Source: Galaxea fascicularis (taxonomy: Eukaryota > Cnidaria > Anthozoa > Scleractinia > Euphylliidae). Taken from it: a DNA stretch of 64,000 nt. How positions within the stretch are numbered: position 1 is the stretch's first letter; every line of letters starts with the position of its first letter. Of this stretch, positions 1-9,680 are shown piece after piece. The translations under genes and the position numbers were made by a program. Under the pieces are notes generated by a model, which saw nothing but the letters and a program-made list of their open reading frames with translations, searched no databases and was not told the origin of the DNA. The stretch spans positions 32,544,382 to 32,608,381 of the forward strand of contig OX419338.1 in the NCBI GenBank assembly GCA_948470475.1, given 5' to 3'.

Positions 1-511
1 GCTCTAAATCTGTTATACTACGCGTCATTATTCAAAGACGATCAGGAAGAACCTAATTGATTGGTTACCAAGAACGCATGCTAACCCCCATAGGGAATAT
101 CGCAGGGCTCATTATCTTAAAGCAGGCGGAGCATTTAAACAAAAGGTGGCAGACGCCATTGTTATTGTTTTATTTCTTAAAACCAGAATACTCGAGTTTA
201 CAAAGTTTTGCATAAAAAAATGTTCGTTGGTTTCGTTAAACCTGACAGAATGCTATTCAAGGAAAAGGAAAGGTTATGGTTCATGAAACTCTCCGATCGC
301 GCTACCTTCAGTTTCTTTCAGACTAAAAAAGATACAACAAAAAAATCGTCGTTTTCAGTTCGCGATCACTTGGTTTCTTGTTTTCACTTGTTTCCACAGG
401 GCCTTTTTCGTCTTATTCCTACGTGTCATTAAAAATGCTGTAAGTACTGGCAAGATGCAACTGCAAAACGATAATTTAAAACAAAATTAGGACTCATCTG
501 GCAGAACTTAC
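1..511. other. Window edge, no gene recognised
   Basis: AT-rich sequence with no open frame that looks coding. The short open frame at 208-432 has no family features and lysine/phenylalanine-rich content typical of random AT-rich translation. The 3' part (about 500-511) holds the splice donor of the exon on the minus strand that follows. Confidence 0.5.
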
Positions 512-1062
512 TGGATTTGCAGCAGGTGTCTTTGTTGTTGTCTGTTGCTAACTTCGCTGAAACGTTTTCCCTTATGTCTGCAGCTGCTCCTTGTAGCCTC
601 TTTCATTTGCTCATACAATTCTGTCATTTGTTCTTGGACCGTTTCGTTTAAGTGATCAACTTTTTGACTCAGCCCATTTACTATGTCGTAAGGCGAATGC
701 GAAATTTCGGCGGGATAGATGGTCAGTTTTGTCCAAGTTTCGGCTTTCTTCTTATTCCTCCGCTTTCCATTTCTCTCTTCTTTAATTTTAGCCACGAAAG
801 TTCTTGTTTTAGTATTCAGTAAAAGAGAGACCCGATCAAACGCAGACTCCTCAAGTTGATAGCCATTCGCACGAAGGTTGCTCTGAAGAACAGCGAATAG
901 TTTCTTCAAGCTGCCATCCATGATCCTCCATTCCCATAAAACTTTCCCGTTAATTTGAACACAATAATTTGGATCGTTTCCGTTTACAAACAATGCAACT
1001 ACATGCACAAGTAAAGATTGGACCAGGGATTCTGTAAGCTCTGAAAAGAGCTCCTGGTCCAA
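512..1062 (-). CDS. Unidentified coding exon, basic and coiled-coil-like
   Basis: An open frame of about 184 codons on the minus strand. It has an even, protein-like composition: a leucine-rich N-terminal third, a lysine/arginine cluster (KEERNGKRRNKKK, about residues 94-106), then a heptad-like stretch (QKVDHLNETVQEQMTELYEQ) that suggests a short coiled coil. The open frame's first codon is TTG, and an in-frame stop lies just upstream, so it does not begin with a normal ATG; the first in-frame Met is about residue 48. Its apparent stop codon lies inside a perfect donor (CCA|GTAAGT at about 511), so I read this as an internal or 5' exon spliced onward, not a complete gene. I could not find a convincing polypyrimidine-AG acceptor upstream. 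I do not recognise the family; a lineage-restricted cnidarian protein or decayed copy are both possible. Confidence 0.5.
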
Positions 1063-1766
1063 GTCATTTACCCTTTACATCATACTATTCATACATCTTT
1101 GAAACAGTGCGGTTGATTACCGACAGCCGCAAGCTGTGATTGCAAAACGACTTTAAATTTCGGGCGCGACTGGTTTTTCTGCCTTGTTAGAAGTTTGTCG
1201 ATTAGGCTGCTACAGATGACTGGTTTTCATCAATAACGTGTTACTGCGTATTCTTTCTTCATGGCAACCATTGTTTTCGCAAAGACAATGGCTTGACTCT
1301 GAACTCGCGCCAAGTTTAAACCGTATAATTTCAAACGCAAAAGTCTACAACTTATTCTGCTCCAAATTTCGAGAAAAAGCTATTAACGTGTAGGTAAGAC
1401 ATGTGTATTAACTAATCTGCTCTATCATCTGAACAGTTGTCCTTAGTTTGGCAGAAAATCGATGTGTAACTCTACTAAGGGTCTTATTCCACACCGATAC
1501 CGCAAAACAACTTAATCTCGTTTATTTCACTTAAAAATAGGCCACGATGATATATTAACCCTTTAAAGTATAAGAATCCGCTCTATCATGTTAAAGAATT
1601 TGCATTTTTACGTCCAAAAAGACGATTTTAGTCAGTGTATCGCCCCCTAAACATCCATTTTCTTTACTATTATGACGCTTTTATCGCGCATTCACACTTG
1701 AATAGTCCGCTGCCAGGCTGCAATGGCTCATTAAAATGCGTAAATGTCGCACCATTTCTCCCGATG
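1063..1766. other. Non-coding interval
   Basis: No supported gene. The sequence is AT-rich with scattered stops in all frames and no repeat I can pair elsewhere in the window. Confidence 0.4.
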
Positions 1767-2001
1767 ATATCAGTTTCTAGCGTCACAAAGTTTATCATAG
1801 CTTTCACTATGGAGACAGAAGAAAGCGACGAAAGACAGCAAAGGTAACATCGCTATTGACAAAGTGCGTAGTGTATTTTACTGGGCGTGGTTGTCAGGTG
1901 GTTTAGTAAAAAGGAGGCGTTGGGTTCTTTTTCCCTCTCCTTATTCCCCTCTCCCTCTTTTATCCTCATGTTAACACAAGAACACTATATTTCACATAGA
2001 C

Positions 2002-2031
<30 letters not shown>
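2002..2031 (+). repeat. (AAAT)n microsatellite
   Basis: About seven uninterrupted units of AAAT/TAAA. The matching tract in copy B (16,044-16,083) is longer, so this site has expanded or contracted since the duplication. Confidence 0.9.
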
Positions 2032-2032
<1 letters not shown>

Positions 2033-2159
2033 CACAGCAACACGTAAAACAGGTTGCGGAACAATTAGAATTTCGAATCGTTTGTGCTGTTCTAACAATT
2101 TGAGCTATCCAAGTGATGTTCATACTTAAAATAACATCAAATACAACGGATAGCAATAA

Positions 2160-2578
2160 CGATAGCAACTATGATAACCACCACAACCACAGTTAACGAT
2201 GATCGCCTGGATGATTCCAATAACGATCACGGCCACCGTCACGGTTACGATTATGATCACGATTAAGATCACGAATATCATTACGATCCCGATCACAGAG
2301 GTTATCCCATTTACAGTCATAGTCACGGTCTGTAAGAACCACGATCACGATAAGGATCACGATTCCGATGGCAATCATGATTATAGATACAATAATCACG
2401 CTAAGGATAACGACCACGATCATCACGATCACGCTGATAACAGTCCCAATGATGATCACGATCACGGTCTGCACAATCACGATCGCATCACGATCATGAT
2501 TTCGGTGAAAATCATCATTACCATTACGATCTCGATGGCAGTCACCACCAAGATCAGCATTACAATCCCAATCACGGT
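2160..2578 (+). repeat. Degenerate GATCAC-rich simple tandem tract
   Basis: Roughly 400 bp of diverged units around ATCACGAT/GATCACG. Because the period is close to a multiple of three and lacks stops, all frames give pseudo-protein runs (DHDHD, ITITI, VIVIV); these are artefacts of the repeat and not genes. The corresponding tract in copy B (16,210-16,600) is about 80 bp shorter near its start. Confidence 0.85.
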
Positions 2579-3662
2579 AACGGGCTTTTCCTGGAATCGA
2601 CTGTGTGAAAAAATTTTGAACTAAAAAATGACCTTTATGTAAATGAGTCTATAACGTTCAATTAAAATATTGTTCTAACTGATGCATTCGTGAACTGTAC
2701 GTCAACCGAAACTATTTGTAACGCTCCAGAAACCAGCAGTTTTACATCCGAGAACGGGGCCCGTGGAACAGTTTTATAACACGGTAGTCACTTCCGCCTC
2801 TTTAATTGAAGGGCCGAAGGGAACTGGCTCTAAAAATGGTTAAAGGAAAAGTCATAAATTAGGATTTTTTCCCGCGAGGTCCGCCAGCTGTAGCCGACCC
2901 CTTTTCTTTTTATTTTACTAATTAAAATTTACTATTTTTTCCCACAAAAAGGGGGGGGGGGGGCCCTCGCTTAGCTGATGAACTTCTCTAGCTTGGGGGA
3001 AGGCTAACTGAGGTTTATTTGGAGGCGCCTTTATGAGAGACGATCAAGGGTTATTAAAAATTCAAATATGCAACATTTCACGACGTTAAACAATAACGCA
3101 TTCAGCGGCCTTTGATGTAGCTAATTGGTTTCTTCGGGGACAAAGGAGATTCCAACTAAAAAAAGAGCCCGGAAGCAAAAACTTGGACGCAAGATGTGGT
3201 TTATAAATCTTTAAGGCGAGTGCTTTGTATATTACCATAACGGAAAACCCATCGACTAGCGAACGTTCGGGCACACTTCCATTATTTGCAGTAAACTATC
3301 GTGCGTATGGGGGAATCGATTAAAAATATTGTTGTGTAATGGGGTTCGAGTGACCGTGAGAAAACACATAAAGTATACTGTAGAACTCAACGATTTAATT
3401 CAACATGTCGAACGAGCGAAAGCACACGGTAAAAGACCTTGAACTGAGCATGCGCTCACTTACATGAATATTCATGAGATATAACAAATATTTTTACATA
3501 TCATCTCAACAGAATACCTAAGCAAGGTTTAGTCTTAATAAATTCAACGTAATTATAACCATCACCGCCTTAAATAGTCACTCAGAAACTGAGGCATTAC
3601 AAATAAGGTAATATGATTGGTTGAAACGGGAAGGAATATAATGAATTTGCTTCGGTCTTTGT

Positions 3663-5100
3663 GTGGGCTCGATTTCCGCCGCTCTTTCGTGTCTGGTCTA
3701 CCCTCCCCGAGAAGAGACGGCTGGACCCGTGAGCGGCAAACCATGTCTGTGACGTAAATTCATCATTAAAACATTTGTACATGTGCCGTTTTCGCCACCT
3801 CTTCTTTTAATTTTGGCCTTCCAACTTATTTTGTTTCACGCTATTGCTACGGAAGGGCATTATATGCTGTTTTCTACATAAGGGTTTTTAAAAAGAAAGT
3901 AGCGCAGAGCTGTTTGTCTATGGTGTGGCAAATGACATGTCAAAGGTCACGCATATGTACTTGACTGAATCCACCGTAATTTTCGCGTGCAAATGTCATG
4001 TACTACGCTTGGGCTGTCTGTGCTCATTGTGATTGCCGAAAACTTGATTTAGAATCGTTATCTTGCAAAAGCCCTACTAAAACTGAAGGGATTACCGTAG
4101 ACCTGGCTTTTGAATGAATTGGTTCAATCACCCTGCCAGCCCATGATTCTCGGAGTTGAAACCCCGGGAACTTTCGCTGGTCCCGATTTTGCCCGCCAAT
4201 TTCTCGACCCGCTCGGCGATTATCTGCCCCTCCGTCGCGACCGATGACTCGGCTACCGAGCGGACTGAGACGAAAGAACGTTTCAGCATGTTCCTTTCGA
4301 CTAAGACAAAGCCTATTAACATATCTCTTCTTGAAGTCTTATTAAATAACTGGCTGGTGTTTTTTAAACTGATCATGAAGTAACTAATACCAAAGAAAGC
4401 ACAGGACTTAGATCATGTCATTTTCTGTAAATTAGCCTGAGTTACAATCAAACATGATCGAGCAACAAAGGGTTTTCCACTTTCACTTTCCCAATCAGTA
4501 AGTACGTACCGCCATTCGTTAGGGTCTCTATGATTCTGTAATCACTATGTATAAATGCATTTGCGCCAAGATAACCTGGCAAAATGAGAAAGTGTATAAA
4601 ATTGAAGGCATAAAAAGACTCAATCGTCTCCGTTTCTCCGTCTAAGAGCTTACTAAATAAGGCCTATAACATTTTAATCGAAGGTACATGAATATTAACC
4701 TTAGATAGGAAAAGAAAGACTCAAGAAGGTAAGTTTTTGTTTGAAAAGATTATTAAAGCAATGATAATTTCATTCGGCAAAATAGGAACCGGAAGTAAAC
4801 AGAAAATTATATATTAGATCCTGTGAAGTCGAGCGGAATATCGCCTCAGGACACTTAGCCGACGAGGCCGTTGGCCGAGTTGGTTCGGGGGATATTTAGC
4901 AAAAGGATTAATAATATAGAAGTAAAGATTCAAATCAACCAGTTGTCTCAAATGTTGCAACCCATTTGCTACAAGATCGTATCAATATTTAAGCCTCTAA
5001 AATATATCACAACAATAATAAACAAAAAAACTTGAAGAAACTCGAAGAATGAGCCAGTCATCTATGATTTAGCCTTTGTGACATGAAGTGAACGTTTGTT
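3663..5100. other. Non-coding interval
   Basis: No supported gene or mobile element. Short overlapping open frames on both strands at 4128-4383 are mutual shadows without family features. Confidence 0.4.
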
Positions 5101-5601
5101 TTACTTCATTAGGGCAAACAAGAAGGCTATGATGGCGGCGGCGGTCCCAGCTATTGTCGCCTTGTCGCCATCAGTGAGACTTTGAGCTTGCTTCAGACCA
5201 ATTTCCTCCAAGTAATAATTGCAGTAATCTTGGCAGTTGTTGCAAAACTTAAAGTAGCTGCCAAACCTTTTCATCACCGCCACTGCTTTTACAACCAAAT
5301 CTTCACCCTTGGCTTTAATTGTACCGTGGAACTCCAGCTTAGACTTGCTGGATTTGGGCAACTCTTGCGCCACAGGGTAAATATGTTTTGTTCCATTGAT
5401 GGTAATGAAACCAAGCTCTACGGTTACGAAATGCTCGTCATCTGTCGTGAGCACAATCGATTTATGCGCTCCGAATCCACTTCCCCGAATTGAGTAAACT
5501 TTGTAGTTGAGGTTGACGTCAAGTCTCGGAAGTAATCCTTTCTTGTCAAGTTCAAGTAGCTGCTGCCTGTAGTCTTCTAAATACTCTTTATCGTCGAGCA
5601 T
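5101..5601 (-). CDS. Papain-fold (LRAT/PPPDE-like) small membrane-tailed protein, copy 1
   Basis: 166 residues from the first in-frame ATG at 5601. Seen: a charged helical start (MLDDKEYLEDYRQQ), then AHKSIVL with His46, a strand VTVELGF, and a Cys-containing motif NNCQDYCNYYLEEIGL with Cys123, ending in a short hydrophobic tail (IAGTAAAIIAFLFALMK) that could be a membrane anchor. His-first, then an Asn-Cys-Gln/Glu block, is the order in circularly permuted papain-like folds such as LRAT and PPPDE proteins; that assignment is inference. The open frame continues upstream of the ATG but starts with GTG. Compared with copy 2, one base is missing between the ancestral ATG (TCG...) and the second ATG, so the first ten residues are out of frame here. 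The gene is intronless and head-to-head with copy 2. Confidence 0.6.
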   Translation of the reverse strand: MLDDKEYLEDYRQQLLELDKKGLLPRLDVNLNYKVYSIRGSGFGAHKSIVLTTDDEHFVTVELGFITINGTKHIYPVAQELPKSSKSKLEFHGTIKAKGEDLVVKAVAVMKRFGSYFKFCNNCQDYCNYYLEEIGLKQAQSLTDGDKATIAGTAAAIIAFLFALMK

Positions 5602-5736
5602 GGGCCAGCAAAAACATTGTTTGACGACATTATGGGGCTTGAATGCTGTATAACTCCGCCAAATATTCAGTGAAGAGCCCTCGTTCACGGCTTACTTAAT
5701 TGAGCTGTTATTCGGTACGCAAATTACACTTGGCGA

Positions 5737-5753
5737 AATCTTATTGGCTAATC
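5737..5753 (-). promoter_or_regulatory. CCAAT box shared by the divergent pair
   Basis: ATTGG at 5743-5747 (CCAAT on the minus strand), about 140 bp upstream of copy 1's ATG. The surrounding ~60 bp, including CACTTGGCGAAATCTTATTGG, is repeated in inverted orientation at 6700-6775, with CCAAT at 6744-6748 about 135 bp upstream of copy 2. Conservation of this block in both copies shows the duplicated unit included the promoter; function as a CCAAT box is inferred. Confidence 0.4.
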
Positions 5754-6112
5754 TCATCTATCAAGACTTCTAAGAAATATTGTTTGAATGTTCCTTTTTT
5801 TCTCGGAAAGTTTTGATCTCTTGTCCGGCACAAAGGAGGCGATTTGTTTATGTTGCCTACGACTATACGAACCATTATCAAGATTAACGAGGCATTAATG
5901 TATATTGAATCGATCACAAACTATGATTTCAGGAACTCGTGAGGCTATATTTTTGGCTCCACATCGCACATCTTGTCTTTCGTGCAAAAAACTATCTAAC
6001 CGTTCTTGCCATAGCCTTTTTCTAGTGTCTGCCGGTATACCCACAACAATTTAGGTTTTCCAAAAGTACATTAAATATTAAATGCTTCACTTCAGTATGA
6101 CTTTTCATTTCA

Positions 6113-6215
6113 CCGTCGAGAATGGGCCCAGCAACAACATCCTTTGACGACACCGGGAGGCTTTCCCTATGAATGCTGTAAACAGGTAAAACTCCGCCGA
6201 ATATTCAAGGGGGGT
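6113..6215 (-). pseudogene. 5' remnant of a third copy of the same gene
   Basis: On the minus strand this ~100 bp matches the 5' leader and first 15 codons of the flanking copies (CGAATATTCGGCGGAGTTTT, then TCGTCAAAGGATGTTGTTGC). The start codon position reads GTG and the second Met reads Ile, and homology stops right after GACGGTGAAA. It lies between the head-to-head copies, so the locus has had at least three copies. Confidence 0.65.
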
Positions 6216-6743
6216 GACCGGCTCTAACAAGGCGGCCTGTTTCGAGAGAAAAACACAAAAACTCTTTCGGAAATCACGAGATTTTGACATAGTTCTTGGA
6301 TACTGCAGAAAAAAAGAGCGAAATTTGACATTTTAACAAGATTGTCACCGAAAAACTCGGGAGGATCTTCCGTTACACATGGTGTTGCTCAAACAACGTT
6401 TGTTAGAGTTGTCATCTCCCCGTGATTATACTCAGTGAAATATTGGATTGTTTTGAAGGATCAAAAGTTGGGGTGGAAGGGGGAAGGGGAAGTTTAAAAT
6501 TAAAGAAAATTAGAAAATATCGGATTTAAAGGTGGTTGAAAATTTAAATTTTAAGTGAATAATTAGTGGACAAAGGCTAATTATGTGTACATCCTTTCTA
6601 CCCTTCTTTCTTTCATTCCTAATTCACCCAGTTTCCCACAAATTCATCCAGAATGCCCCCTTCAGCTACGATCGTAACAGGGACGATCCATTTCCGCCGC
6701 ATAATAAACAATATTTCTTAGAAATCTTGATACAAAAGATTAA

Positions 6744-6748
6744 CCAAT
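6744..6748 (+). promoter_or_regulatory. CCAAT box upstream of copy 2
   Basis: CCAAT on the plus strand inside a block that is the reverse complement of copy 1's upstream region. It is about 135 bp before the ATG at 6883. Confidence 0.35.
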
Positions 6749-6882
6749 AAGATTTCGCCAAGTGCAATTGAGTCTGTTTCATGCTGTGCCGAACGAATAA
6801 CAGCCTTCGTCGAGTAAGCTGCGCAACAAAGGGTTTTCACCGAACATTCGGCGGAGTTTTACAGCATATTCAAAGCCTCACA

Positions 6883-7408
6883 ATGTCGTTAAGCGATATT
6901 TTTGCTGAGCCCATGCTCGACGATGAAAAGTATTTAGAAAAATACAGACAGCAGCTGCTTGATCTTGACAAGAAGGGACTACTTCCGAGACTTGACGTCA
7001 ACCTCAACTATAAAGTTTACTCAATTCGGAGAAGTGAATTCGGGGCGCATAAATCGATTGTGCTCACCACAGATGACGAGCATTTCGTAACCGTAGAGCT
7101 TGGTTTCATTACCGTAGATGGAAAGAAACATATTTATCCTGTCACAAGAGAGTTGTCCAAATCTAACAAGTCAAAGCTGCAGTATCACGGTACAGTTAAA
7201 GCCAAGGGTGAAGATTTGGTTGCAAAAGCAGTGGCGGTGATGAAAACGTTTGGCAGTTACTTCAAGTTTTGCAAAAACTGCCAAGACTTATTACTTAGAG
7301 GAAATTGGTCTGAAGGAAGCTCGAAATCTTACTGATAGCAACAAGGTGACAATAGCTGGGATCGCCGCCGCCATCATAGCCTTCTTGTTTGTCCTAATGC
7401 GGAAGTAA
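6883..7408 (+). pseudogene. Papain-fold (LRAT/PPPDE-like) protein, copy 2, frameshifted
   Basis: Begins at ATG 6883 (MSLSDIFAEPMLDDEKY), aligned with the leader of the other copies; an in-frame ATG at 6781 is further upstream but lies in the homologous 5' leader. The protein closely matches copy 1, with the corresponding His56 (EFGAHKSIVL) and Cys133 (KNCQD). Right after NCQD there are 8 bases fewer than in copy 1 (TACTGCAA is missing), which shifts the frame and gives a stop at 7335 (150 aa). The original frame is still readable to a stop at 7408 and encodes YLEEIGLKEARNLTD and the hydrophobic tail IAGIAAAIIAFLFVLMRK. So the 5' end is intact where copy 1 is damaged, and the 3' end is damaged where copy 1 is intact. 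A truncated but expressed protein cannot be excluded. Confidence 0.65.
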
Positions 7409-8189
7409 AGGAAACGTTCACTACAAGTCTTAAGAAAGGCTAACCTCATTGATAAGTGGCTAATACTTCGAATTTCTTTTTATTTTTGATGTTCGTGATT
7501 GCTGTGATATATTTTAGTAGCTGAAAACGTGCTACGATACCTTGTAGCAAATGGATTGCAGTTCCATAGAGAAACTGAAAGCGGAAATGTTAGCAACAGG
7601 CTCTCATACAGACAAGTCTCCGTTGTTACGGAGAACTTTGAAAAGAACTGGTTTATTTTACTCTTTTTTTCTGTACTATTAATCGTTTTTTTTTTTTTGC
7701 GGAATGTCGGCTTAACCAAATCGGCCAACAGTCTCTTCGGCTAAGGAGCCGATGACATATTCACTTCTTCATTGCGACTGGACGTTTGATTTGATTTGAT
7801 TTGTATAGTTTTGTGTTGATGAAACAATTATACGAGCACTCATCAAGTGTTAACTCGATGTCTTTCTTCGGTGTGTAACAGTGTATAAATAAAGTTATTT
7901 CATTTGAATGGATTTGATGGATTTGATTTGTTAAGGGAGGTGGAAAGAGGTGGGGGAGGGGGAGGGGGATGGAGGAGGAGGAAGTAAGTCGAATCAAGTT
8001 TTCGGCATCAATGCAGTGCACATTTTACCAAGGCAAGCAGATTTTTATGCATGCGCGCTTACCAGTAATCATAGCTCTTATGCAGAACAGGGTGAGTTGT
8101 TTTAACATGATCACTTGCAGGTGCTATCAAAGAGAGAAAAAAATGGGTAAAGCATACGTGAAGTAGGTAGGGAAGCCGCTGCCCAGTAA
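7409..8189. other. Non-coding interval with ATTTG repeats and a G-rich tract
   Basis: Holds two short clusters of TTTGATTTGATTTG (about 7788-7805 and 7905-7930), similar to the 3'-terminal repeats at 9660-9680, and a purine tract at 7937-7982 with three runs of five G separated by single A. No gene recognised. Confidence 0.45.
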
Positions 8190-8540
8190 GTCTAGCCTCG
8201 TACGCCGACTCAGGGTTTCTATTTATTTAACTGCCAGGGACACGGGTACAACAGCAAGCGCCAATTACTGCGGGCCCGGTGGTCACAGCCAGGGTTCGTT
8301 ACGTCCCTAGTGGTTCTTTAACGTCCCACAGATTTAATTGTGGAGAGTTGTGAGACGGGACCTCCGATTTATCGTCCTTATCCAAGAAGACCAGAAAGTC
8401 TAACCATTTGCAGATGTCATTGCAAGGGAAGCACTTTCTCCTCAGTTATTTAAAGACCCTGAGTGTTGGTCCGGCCGGGGTTTGAACCCACGACCTCCCG
8501 CACGTTAGTTCGGAACTCTACCAACTGAGCTAACCGGTTT
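8190..8540 (-). mobile_element. tRNA-derived SINE
   Basis: On the minus strand the head reads GGTTAGCTCAGTTGGTAGAG (box A) and, after about 30 bases, GTGGGTTCAAACCCCGG (box B), the split Pol III promoter of a tRNA. It is followed by a ~280-bp unrelated body (GGGTCTTTAAATAACTGAGG ... GACGTTAAAGAACCAC) that no tRNA has. Head plus body is the SINE layout. No autonomous partner is recognisable. Confidence 0.75.
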
Positions 8541-8603
8541 CTATTCTGCATAATGAAGTCGAAAATAATTTTTAAAAAAAACATCAAAAGGAAAAAGAAG
8601 ATA

Positions 8604-8985
8604 TAGTTGAACCTCTCCATAACGGCCTTCTTGAGGACCGTAGTTAAAAATATTTAGTTTCTCTGTTTCATGTTTTTGTTCGCTTTTATGGCCTTGACGT
8701 CGACCCTGCACAAAACCCGCTGCCAAAACACACTTTTTTCGGCAGGATAACCAATCAAAAGTTTCGACTAATTTCTTCGCAACGAACTTGCGAAGCAAAA
8801 GCAAAAGATTGTGCAGGGTCAGGGTCGATTCAACATCTATTGCGACTGCACTGTTCTTACTTTTGAAATTTCCAGGGCGGTTTTATAACCTGTCCCTCGA
8901 CTAACTATGTGGGGACAGAGGAAAGTGGCCTTTGTAGAGAGGTGACCGTTATGAGGTAGCGGTGTAACGTGACACCTGTTGTTTT
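8604..8985 (+). mobile_element. Fragment resembling pogo/Tigger terminal sequence
   Basis: TAGTTGAACCTCTCCATAAC (8604) and GTAGAGAGGTGACCGTTATG (8932) resemble the 'AACCTCC..ACGGNC' termini of pogo/Tigger-type elements; the same pair occurs in a compact fragment at 37,017-37,110. Between them an insertion is bounded by inverted GACCCTGCACAA (8702/8808). No transposase is present. Assignment is tentative. Confidence 0.3.
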
Positions 8986-9050
8986 TGCTTTTTGTTGTAT
9001 ATAACAAGTACGTAACACAATTCAACATAAAACACAAACCAAAAATTAAT

Positions 9051-9198
9051 AGGCCATATTCGTATTCTCGGTATTGAACTGGATCTAACATGAAGTGGAG
9101 GCTCTTGCGGGGGAATCTTTTCATATGATAATGTTTCCCCCGCAAGAGCCTCCACTTCATGCTAGATCCAGTTCAATACCGAGAATACGAATATCGCC
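9051..9198. repeat. 148-bp near-perfect palindrome without a loop
   Basis: Arms of about 74 bp, with symmetry centre between 9124 and 9125 inside CATATG. From AGGCCATATTCGTATTCTCG the left arm runs to GGGGGAATCTTTTCATATG; the right arm is its reverse complement with only a few mismatches. A perfectly centred palindrome is unusual for a transposon remnant with a spacer and may extrude as a cruciform. Homology stops on both sides at once. Confidence 0.9.
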
Positions 9199-9339
9199 TA
9201 TTCTCAGAAGAAAAAATATCAACAAAGCTGAAATTAAGTACATCAGTTTCATTGCATCAGCTTCGTCTTCCGCAACAGTGACATCTTCGTTACTTTTATC
9301 AGTTACCTCGAGTAGTTCATTTCGTGACTTCCTTTCTCC

Positions 9340-9680
9340 AGCCAGATTGACCTTTTTCATTAAAAATGGGGGTTTTAGACACTGTTTCAGTTTCAGGTAT
9401 AGCGGAGCGGTGTTAATGCTATGGAACAGTTTCCCCGACTCATTTGCGGCAGGCAGGATCTCTAGAATCTTTTCACGCTGGCTGCAGCGGTTTCTTTCAA
9501 TGTATGAATTGCTTCATCAAACGCGGCTCTCATATAAAGCAGTTTACTTAATTTATTGTAGTTTTAGATAGTTTAAATTGTGAATTTTTGTATAGTGTAT
9601 TATAACTAAGGATATACCAAATGTACATAACTGATGAGAAAACCTTGTATAAACAAACTTATTTGATTTGATTTGTGTTT
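9340..9680 (+). mobile_element. 3' end of a non-LTR retrotransposon (CR1/L2-like), decayed
   Basis: Translation from 9362 gives KNGGFRHCFSFRYSGAVLML followed by WNSFPDSF, the C-terminal 'RYSGA..LWN.LP' signature found at the end of the second ORF of many jockey/CR1/L2-type LINEs. An AT-rich 3' tail follows and ends in ATTTGATTTGATTTG at about 9660-9676, a short terminal repeat of the kind L2/CR1 elements carry. It is 5'-truncated; nothing of the reverse transcriptase core remains. Confidence 0.6.

Larger units (their letters stand above)
1767..3662 (+). repeat. Copy A of a ~1.8 kb dispersed direct duplication
   Basis: This segment aligns nearly base for base with 15,816-17,532. Both begin ATATCAGTTTCTAGCG and both end ...TTCGGTCTTTGTG, after which the flanks diverge abruptly. 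Inside, in order: an (AAAT)n tract, a degenerate GATCAC-rich tract, a long AT-rich stretch, a pure G run (13 here, 19 in copy B) followed by CCCTCG, and a tail. Copy A carries about 165 bp (3331-3495) missing in copy B; the missing piece is bounded by the short homology AAATATT, as expected of a deletion in B. I see no terminal inverted repeats and no target-site duplication, so it may be a non-autonomous element or a small segmental duplication. Confidence 0.85.

Noticed and set aside
2126..2624. Overlapping open frames on both strands rich in Asp/His or Ile/Val
   Set aside because: They are readings of the GATCAC simple repeat, present in all frames and again in copy B; no gene.
9157..9360. 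Minus-strand ORF with a membrane-like segment
   Set aside because: Begins beside a palindrome and overlaps transposon-derived sequence; no family features.
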